Part shown: one piece after another, positions 5,972 to 10,402 of the stretch | How the letters are laid out: each line of letters starts with the position of its first letter | Numbering within the stretch: position 1 is the stretch's first letter | Assembly (NCBI GenBank): GCA_025980505.1 | Contig: JAICXI010000023.1 | Coordinates: forward strand, 1 to 10,402 | Direction: 5' to 3' | From: a bacterium | Lineage (GTDB): Bacteria; Oederibacteriota; Muellerivitia; Muellerivitales; Muellerivitaceae | DNA length: 10,402 nt | Program-made: the position numbers and the translations under genes | The notes under the pieces: model-generated | Databases searched by the model: none | What the model was told of the DNA's origin: nothing | What the model saw: only the letters and a program-made list of their open reading frames with translations

Positions 5972-6508
5972 TCAAAGGAGGTAATGCGCCATCCACAACC
6001 CGGCCTGGGCGCTCGAGAGACCCAACCCCATGCCGGCGAGGACGTCCGTGGGATAATGCACCCCCAGGTAAATCCTGGAAAAGCCCACGCCAAAGGCCCA
6101 CAGAAGCGCCGGTACCGTCAGCGCCGGGAATGCGGCGGAGACCAAGGTGGCCATCAGAAACCCGGCCGCCGTGTGCCCGGAAGGGAAACTGAATTCGTCC
6201 GGCGGAACGATCAGGAATTGGATGTCCGCCAACTTGCGGAAAGGCCGGGGCCGCTTGATGTTTTTCTTCAGGAGGTAGTAAAGGGTGAGTTCCAAGGCGA
6301 AGGCGGCCACGCCGGCCAGGACGTAAGGGAGCGCTGCCGGCCGGACCAGGGCCCAGGCCAGTCCCATGAAGGCGCAGGAATAGCTTTCCGCGCTGCGGGA
6401 CAGGACGTAGAAAAATTTCCTCCAGGACTTCCGGTGCGCGTCCCCGAAAATCTTCCCGAACATGCGGGCATCCCACCGGGTCACTTGTCGAATCAGATCG
6501 GCCACCAT
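5972..6508 (-). CDS. PAP2-family membrane phosphatase
   Basis: Integral-membrane acid phosphatase of the PAP2 superfamily; members dephosphorylate lipid phosphates such as phosphatidic acid or undecaprenyl pyrophosphate. From the chosen start it has 178 residues and all three signature motifs: K81-x6-R88-P89 (KKNIKRPRP), PSGH (109-112) and S144-R145-x5-H151-x3-D155 (SRIYLGVHYPTD). H112 and H151 are the expected catalytic histidines. Hydrophobic stretches around 43-58, 60-79, 111-143 and 156-177 fit membrane helices. I chose the ATG at 6508, after a purine-rich AAGGGGA, because it matches the usual PAP2 N-terminus. An upstream in-frame ATG at 6607 would add 33 residues with no recognisable motif. 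The gene is divergent from the Ppx/GppA gene. Lipid substrate is not determinable from the sequence. Confidence 0.9.
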   Translation of the reverse strand: MVADLIRQVTRWDARMFGKIFGDAHRKSWRKFFYVLSRSAESYSCAFMGLAWALVRPAALPYVLAGVAAFALELTLYYLLKKNIKRPRPFRKLADIQFLIVPPDEFSFPSGHTAAGFLMATLVSAAFPALTVPALLWAFGVGFSRIYLGVHYPTDVLAGMGLGLSSAQAGLWMAHYLL

Positions 6509-6797
6509 GGCTTTTCCCCTTTTTACCAGGGAAAGATTAGGGCCCCTGTATTTCGCCAAGGTAAATAGATCATGAAGGGGGCCGAAAATCCCTCCCGCCT
6601 CCGGCAACGGAAATCCGCCCCAAAAGCCCGGTCTCGCCCCATCTTCTTCCAGAAAAAGGCTAAAATGAGCCTGTTTTTGTGATTTTTAACAGTGAAGTAA
6701 CCATGGGAACCCTAAGACGGCTTAAAATCCTGCCGGAGGGACGCCGTGGATCGGGTTGTTCCTTATTCTTCCCCCTATCGGGGACCCCTGGAGTGTT
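6509..6797. other. Divergent intergenic region between the PAP2 and Ppx/GppA genes
   Basis: About 290 bp that should contain both promoters. A short inverted repeat AGGCT/AGCCT brackets AAAATG near 6657-6672, followed by a T-rich stretch (6673-6690). A TTAAAAT (6722-6728) could be a -10 element for the plus-strand gene, but no matching -35 is convincing. No gene is seen beyond the possible N-terminal extensions of the flanking ORFs. Confidence 0.4.
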
Positions 6798-8321
6798 ATG
6801 CCGACCCTTTGTGCCATTGATGTGGGCTCCAACGCCATGAGGTTGGCCATCGGCTTCCTGGACCACAACCGCAAGCTCCACGTGGTGGAGGACTTGCGCG
6901 AACCCGTGCGCCTGGGCCAGGACGTTTTCACCAAAGGCTCCATTTCCAAGGAAACCACCCGCCGCGCCGTCGAGGCCTTCCTGAAATTCAGGGAAGTCAT
7001 CGAACAGCACCAGGTGGTGAAGACCAAGGCCGTGGCCACCAGCGCGGTGCGGGAAGCCCGCAACCGCGACCCCTTCCTGAAGAAGCTTTACCAGGCCACC
7101 GGCATCGAATTGAAGCCCATCACGGCCGACGAAGAGGCCCTCCTGGTGTACCTAGCCGTGTCCAAAAAGGTGGCGTTGGACGGCAAGACCGCCATGCTCG
7201 TGGACATCGGCGGCGGCAGCGTGGAGATCACCCTTGCCCGCAACGGCAAGATCCTGGCCACCGACAGTTTCCAAATGGGCTCGGTACGGCTCCTCAAGGT
7301 TTTGGACCGGGAAAAGCACGGCGAAAAGAAATTCGAGGCCATGGTGCAGGAATATGCCGACGCGGCTCGCAAGCGTTTCGGCCAGAAACTGGCCGGCCAA
7401 AAGATCGATCTTTGCGTCGGCACGGGTGGAAACCTGGACACCCTGTCCGACCTCAAGGAAAAGCTCCTCCACAAGAAGGAAACCGCCTTCGTCACGGTGC
7501 GGGAGTTGGAGGCGATCCTCCAACGGCTCCGCAAACTCTCCTACGAGGAAAGGATCGTCAAGCTGGGCCTGAGGCCGGACCGCGCCGACGTGATCCTTCC
7601 CGCCTCTCTGGTTTTGCGGAAGATCATGGAAGTGGCCCGGGCGGGCCGCGTTGTCGTGCCCCACGTCGGCGTCAAGGAAGGGCTCTTGATCGACATGGTG
7701 CCCGAACTCCTGACGGGCAAGCCTCCCCTGCGCCACGACGAAGTGATGGGGTCGGTGCGCCAAACCGGGCTGAAATTCGCCTACGACGAAGCCCACGCCA
7801 ATACCGTCTCCCGCCTGGCCCTGGACCTGTTCGAGAAGACCCGGAAGCTCCACCGCCTGGGCGACGACAACAAGCTGCTCCTGGAGGCCGCGGCCCACCT
7901 GCACGACATCGGCCAGTTCGTGAACTACGCCTCCCACCACAAGCATTCCTATTACCTGATCCGCTCCTCCCAGATCGTGGGTTTGAAACCCGAGCAGGCC
8001 GAGTTGGTGGCCAATATCGCCCGGTACCACCGCAAATCCACGCCCAAGCTCAAGCACGACAACTACCGGCTCCTGCCGCCCCGGGAAAGGCTGCTGGTGT
8101 GCAAATTGGCCTCCCTCCTGCGGATCGCCGACGCCATGGACCACGACCACTCCTCCAAGGTGCAATCGTTCCGCATCCGGTACAAAAGGCCCCACTGGGC
8201 CGTCCAATTGGTAGGTTCGGGCGACATGTTGCTGGAAAAGTGGTCGTTGTTGAAAAAATGCGACCTGTTCGAGAAAACCTTCAAGGTGAAGTTTTCCGTG
8301 ATGGGGATGAAAAAAAGCTGA
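6798..8321 (+). CDS. ppx: Ppx/GppA family phosphatase (exopolyphosphatase or pppGpp hydrolase) with C-terminal HD region
   Basis: Members hydrolyse terminal phosphates of polyphosphate or convert pppGpp to ppGpp. The 507-residue protein matches usual Ppx length. The actin-like ATPase-fold domain shows AIDVGSNAMRL (6-16), AVATSAVREARN (78-89), ITADEEALLVYL (108-119; E112 or E113 as catalytic Glu), VDIGGGSVEI (135-144), SFQMGSVRL (157-165), GTGGNLDTL (208-216) and the GLRPDRADVI (257-266) to GVKEGLL (291-297) region. The C-terminal part carries an HD-like signature, H333...HLHD (367-370), and ARYHRKSTP (408-416). The ATG at 6798 follows GGAG (6790-6793); an upstream TTG at 6756 would add 14 residues outside the conserved start. 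The paired kinase genes follow 176 bp downstream. Ppx and GppA cannot be separated by sequence alone. Confidence 0.93.
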   Translation: MPTLCAIDVGSNAMRLAIGFLDHNRKLHVVEDLREPVRLGQDVFTKGSISKETTRRAVEAFLKFREVIEQHQVVKTKAVATSAVREARNRDPFLKKLYQATGIELKPITADEEALLVYLAVSKKVALDGKTAMLVDIGGGSVEITLARNGKILATDSFQMGSVRLLKVLDREKHGEKKFEAMVQEYADAARKRFGQKLAGQKIDLCVGTGGNLDTLSDLKEKLLHKKETAFVTVRELEAILQRLRKLSYEERIVKLGLRPDRADVILPASLVLRKIMEVARAGRVVVPHVGVKEGLLIDMVPELLTGKPPLRHDEVMGSVRQTGLKFAYDEAHANTVSRLALDLFEKTRKLHRLGDDNKLLLEAAAHLHDIGQFVNYASHHKHSYYLIRSSQIVGLKPEQAELVANIARYHRKSTPKLKHDNYRLLPPRERLLVCKLASLLRIADAMDHDHSSKVQSFRIRYKRPHWAVQLVGSGDMLLEKWSLLKKCDLFEKTFKVKFSVMGMKKS

Positions 8322-8497
8322 GAACCGCCCGGGTGTCAAAGCGCGGATTGAAAGGGTAAAAAAGAACCCACGAAGTTTTGTCCGTCTTTAAAAAAGGGAT
8401 TTTCCGGGCGGGACGCCTTGTTTTCAATGCCGTGACTGTGCCTCCTTGCCTCTGTGGTGAACCCTGTTTTCGACTTGAATGTAAAAGGAGATCTTAA
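8322..8497. other. Intergenic spacer with GTGGTGAA-type repeat fragment
   Basis: 176 bp between the Ppx/GppA and first kinase genes. It includes AACCCACGAAG near 8366-8376 and CCTTGCCTCTGTGGTGAA at 8444-8461. These resemble fragments of the CGTGTCTCTGTGGTGAA-type intergenic repeats seen in many environmental bacteria (recognised from memory). No terminator with a U-tract is visible. The kinase Shine-Dalgarno AAAGGAG is at 8484-8490. Confidence 0.4.
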
Positions 8498-9199
8498 ATG
8501 CCGAAGGGGAAATCCAAGGAAATCGAAGGACGGCTCATCGCCGTGGAGGGGCTGGACGGGTCGGGCAAATCCACCCAGATCCGCCTCCTGAAGCGCTGGC
8601 TGGAACTGGAAGGCTACAAGGTTTTTTTCACCGAATGGAACTCCTCCGAGCTGGTGAAAAAAGCCACGCGCAAGGGCAAGAAGAAAAAACTCCTCACGCC
8701 GACCTCCTTTTCATTGATCCACGCCACGGATTTCGCCGACCGTTACGAACGCCAAATCCTCCCCTTGCTGAAGGGGGGATACCTGGTGTTGGCCGACCGC
8801 TACGTCTACACGGCCTTCGCCCGGGACGCCGTGCGGGGGTGCGACCGGGACTGGCTGCGCAAGCTTTACCGCTTCGCACGCAAGCCCGACATCACGTTTT
8901 TCTTCGAGCTGCCCCTGGAAGTGGCCCTGGGGCGGATCCTGGAGGGCCGGCCCGCCTTGAAGTACCACGAGGCCGGAATGGACATGGGTTTTTCCAAGGA
9001 CCCCTATGAATCCTTCCGGATTTTCCAGGGGAGGATTTACGAGGAGTACGGCCGGATCTTCAAGGAATTCCCCGTCGAGCGCGTCAACGCCACCGAGCCC
9101 TCGGAGGAACAACAGGCGAAAATGCGGGATATCGTGAAAAAACTCATCGACTTGAAAAAGTTCAAGCTGAATCGCGGATTCGCGGGAGGCAGGCCATGA
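8498..9199 (+). CDS. tmk: Thymidylate-kinase-like P-loop kinase (first of tandem pair)
   Basis: Thymidylate kinases phosphorylate dTMP to dTDP with ATP. The 233-residue protein has the TMPK-type P-loop VEGLDGSGKST (16-26), the HATDFADRYERQILP region (75-89) equivalent to the TMPK FAADRAEH stretch, and the ADRY motif (99-102) followed by VYTAFARD. A GMD motif (160-162) lies in the LID region. A Lys-rich stretch (54-64) replaces the sequence usual between the P-loop and the nucleotide-binding helix. AAAGGAG 7 nt before the ATG gives a clear start. Its stop overlaps the next gene's start by 4 bp (ATGA), so translation is probably coupled. It could be the housekeeping dTMP kinase, or a divergent family member with another nucleotide substrate; the non-canonical DRY context (YVYT rather than YVDS) raises that possibility. 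Confidence 0.88.
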   Translation: MPKGKSKEIEGRLIAVEGLDGSGKSTQIRLLKRWLELEGYKVFFTEWNSSELVKKATRKGKKKKLLTPTSFSLIHATDFADRYERQILPLLKGGYLVLADRYVYTAFARDAVRGCDRDWLRKLYRFARKPDITFFFELPLEVALGRILEGRPALKYHEAGMDMGFSKDPYESFRIFQGRIYEEYGRIFKEFPVERVNATEPSEEQQAKMRDIVKKLIDLKKFKLNRGFAGGRP

Positions 9200-10008
9200 A
9201 ACTCAAGCGCTTTTACGGAAAGGGCCTTCCCAACGTCGAACTGTCCCAGGTGAAGGGCACCCTCATCGTGATCGAGGGTTCGGACGGCGCGGGCCGCTCC
9301 ACCCAGATCGGTTTCCTGCAGAACTGGCTGGAGCGCAAGGGATATCCCACGGTGGTGGCGGGTTTGAAGCGTTCCGAGCTGGTGGGTGAAGCCTTGGCCG
9401 AGGCCATGCGCGGCAACACGCTCAACGCCATCACCTTGAACCTCTTTTACGCCACCGACTTCGCGGACCAGTTGGAGCGGGTCATCCTCCCGGCCCTGAA
9501 GGCCGGGTTCGTGGTGCTGGCCGACCGCTACATCTACACCCTCATGGCCCGTGACATCGTGCGGGGTTCCTCCATGGAGTGGCTCAAGGAACTCTACGGC
9601 TTCGCCCTGGTCCCCGACGCGGTCTTTTACCTGAATACCAGCCCCAAGATCCTGGCCGAGCGGAACTTCCAGAAGCGGGGTTATTTGGACTACTGGGAAT
9701 CGGGCATGGACATCCAGCGGATGGGCGGCATGTACGAAAACTTCATCAAGTACCAGGCCCGCCTGCACAAGGTCTTCCAGGCGCTCCAGCGGGAATTCAG
9801 TTTTTACAGCATCCAAGGCAGCCGCTCGGCGCCTTCCATCGCCAGGGAAATAAGGGGGCGGGTGGAAAAAATCATGGCGGCCGCGGCCACCGCGGAGAAG
9901 GCGCCGGAAAAGGCGGTGGAGAAGCCCGCCGCCGCCCCGGACAAACCGGCCGCCCCGCCCGAACAAATTCCGGAAAAAACCGGCATTTCGGAAAAACCAA
10001 AGGCCTAA
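9196..10008 (+). CDS. Thymidylate-kinase-like paralog with Walker A Lys to Arg change and Ala/Pro/Lys/Glu-rich tail
   Basis: Close paralog of the preceding gene. Aligned features are IEGSDGAGRSTQI (26-38), SELV (60-63), YATDFADQLERVILP (85-99), LADRYIYTLMARDIVRG (108-124) and YWESGMD (166-172). In the P-loop GSDGAGRST the invariant Lys is Arg34, which normally weakens phosphoryl transfer, so the protein may be a low-activity kinase, a regulatory partner or an altered enzyme. An extra N-terminus of about 20 residues precedes the core. The last 45 residues (from about 226) are Ala/Pro/Lys/Glu-rich with repeated EKP/PEK units and probably disordered. The ATG overlaps the upstream stop by 4 bp; GGGAGG (9183-9188) is its Shine-Dalgarno. 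The coupled expression suggests a heteromeric pair (inference). Confidence 0.85.
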   Translation: MKLKRFYGKGLPNVELSQVKGTLIVIEGSDGAGRSTQIGFLQNWLERKGYPTVVAGLKRSELVGEALAEAMRGNTLNAITLNLFYATDFADQLERVILPALKAGFVVLADRYIYTLMARDIVRGSSMEWLKELYGFALVPDAVFYLNTSPKILAERNFQKRGYLDYWESGMDIQRMGGMYENFIKYQARLHKVFQALQREFSFYSIQGSRSAPSIAREIRGRVEKIMAAAATAEKAPEKAVEKPAAAPDKPAAPPEQIPEKTGISEKPKA

Positions 10009-10040
10009 GTCTCGGGGAAGAAAAAAAGGCCGTTGGCCGC

Positions 10041-10070
10041 GGATGAATAAGGATAAACCCAGATAAGGAT
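10041..10070 (+). repeat. Degenerate 10-bp-period repeat
   Basis: Three consecutive units GGATGAATAA, GGATAAACCC and AGATAAGGAT share a GAT(A/G)AA core at 10-bp spacing, preceded by CCGC. This resembles the CGCGGATAAACGCAGAT-type dispersed repeats common in environmental genomes (recognised from memory). Confidence 0.5.
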
Positions 10071-10092
10071 TCCGGCCATTTTCCCGATTTGC

Positions 10093-10112
10093 AGGTGGGG
10101 TAACCCCCACCT
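10093..10112 (+). terminator. Hairpin AGGTGGGG/CCCCACCT, possible terminator of the kinase pair
   Basis: A perfect 8-bp stem (10093-10100 with 10105-10112) encloses a TAAC loop, 85 bp past the second kinase stop. Only TTTG follows, so a classical U-tract is absent. It may act as a weak terminator or belong to the repeats nearby. Confidence 0.4.
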
Positions 10113-10168
10113 TTGAAAAGGGAACCTACCTTTAAGTTCCTAGTTTTGGATCTCGGTTGTGTTTAGTC

Positions 10169-10287
10169 GTCATTGCGAGACTCGAATTTCGAGGCGAACC
10201 CTTCGATTCGCTTCGATCACACAGGGCCAAGGCAACCCAAGCCTGCGGTGAGCCACCGCAGGGAGCCGAACCGTTCATGGGTGGTTT
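10169..10287. repeat. Second TCATTGCGAG-type element with internal hairpins
   Basis: It begins with GTCATTGCGAG (10169-10179) and ends with GTTCATGGGTGGTTT (10273-10287), both identical to 5831-5841 and 5870-5884. The modules are 104 bp apart here (start to start), against 39 bp in the first copy. The extra length holds CTCGAA-T-TTCGAG (10181-10193) and a perfect 9-bp stem CCTGCGGTG/CACCGCAGG (10242-10250/10254-10262). The two copies are therefore mosaic relatives. Confidence 0.65.
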
Positions 10288-10402
10288 TAACCGTGGCTGC
10301 CGATTTTTCCCAAAAGCTTATTTGAACTTGGGTTGCTTGAGCCTTCGCCAAAGGCTACGGCCCACAAGTCGTCAAATCATTCCCCGGTCCGGCGTAGCTT
10401 TA

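Larger units (their letters stand above)
10009..10402. other. Non-coding repeat-rich tail of the window
   Basis: No credible gene. It contains a 10-bp-period GGATAA repeat (10041-10070), an 8-bp GC hairpin (10093-10112), a second TCATTGCGAG-type element with internal hairpins (10169-10287), and a hairpin AGCCTT/AAGGCT (10340-10345/10351-10356). GCTACG (10354-10359) is mirrored by CGTAGC (10394-10399). Such GCCTTCGCCAAAGGCTACGG sequence is typical of dispersed intergenic repeats. Confidence 0.6.

Noticed and set aside
5559..5984. A 141-aa plus-strand open frame in the intergenic region
   Set aside because: It runs through the inverted repeats and dispersed elements and shows no protein-like conserved features.
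7152..8339. A 395-aa minus-strand open frame across the Ppx/GppA gene
   Set aside because: GC-rich wobble positions of the plus-strand gene create it. It has no motif, and the sense protein is a clear Ppx/GppA.
8498..10008. PPK2-type polyphosphate kinases, suggested by the tandem P-loop pair next to Ppx
   Set aside because: The P-loops are EG-x-DG-x-G-(K/R)-STQ with ADRY, as in thymidylate kinases; PPK2 Walker A (DAAGKGG-like) is absent.
9037..10110. A 357-aa minus-strand open frame over the second kinase
   Set aside because: Antisense to a well-supported kinase, and its start lies in repeat-rich non-coding DNA.

Overview
The window is about 10.4 kb of GC-rich bacterial DNA. An outer-membrane-porin-like protein, several signal peptides and strong Shine-Dalgarno sites indicate a Gram-negative bacterium. 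The dispersed TCATTGCGAG-type repeats, the Trp/Tyr-rich secreted protein and the paired thymidylate-kinase-like genes recall little-cultured phyla such as Omnitrophota or Elusimicrobiota. That placement is an impression; no marker gene here proves it. I see no rRNA, tRNA, CRISPR array, transposase or phage gene.

Layout from left to right. (1) 1-2241, minus strand: a putative porin (952-2241) followed by the phosphate-binding protein PstS (start 759, cut by the window edge). A strong hairpin separates them. Each gene has its own upstream 17-bp box built as 6-bp half-sites with an 11-bp period, the geometry expected of a PhoB/PhoP-type operator. (2) 2242-3250: the porin's long leader, then a probable small membrane or secreted protein (2738-3097) read the other way. 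(3) 3251-3898: an unrecognised helical, charge-rich protein. It converges, across a 10-bp GC hairpin, on (4) 3969-5174, a secreted Gly-rich protein with an extreme Trp/Tyr core. (5) 5175-5971: mostly non-coding, with a possible 65-aa ORF and a mosaic of dispersed repeats. (6) 5972-6508, minus strand: a PAP2-family membrane phosphatase, divergent from (7) 6798-8321, a Ppx/GppA phosphatase with a C-terminal HD region. (8) 8498-10008: two overlapping thymidylate-kinase-like paralogs; the second has Arg in place of the Walker A Lys and carries an Ala/Pro/Lys/Glu-rich tail. (9) 10009-10402: non-coding, rich in hairpins and repeat fragments, some shared with region 5.

Several genes concern phosphate: uptake (PstS, and perhaps the porin), phosphoester hydrolysis (PAP2), polyphosphate or pppGpp turnover (Ppx/GppA) and phosphoryl transfer (the kinase pair). 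Only the porin and pstS share a visible candidate regulatory signal, so extending the phosphate theme to the rest is inference. The most interesting items are the paired 11-bp-period boxes, the kinase pair with its altered P-loop, and the Trp/Tyr-rich secreted protein.
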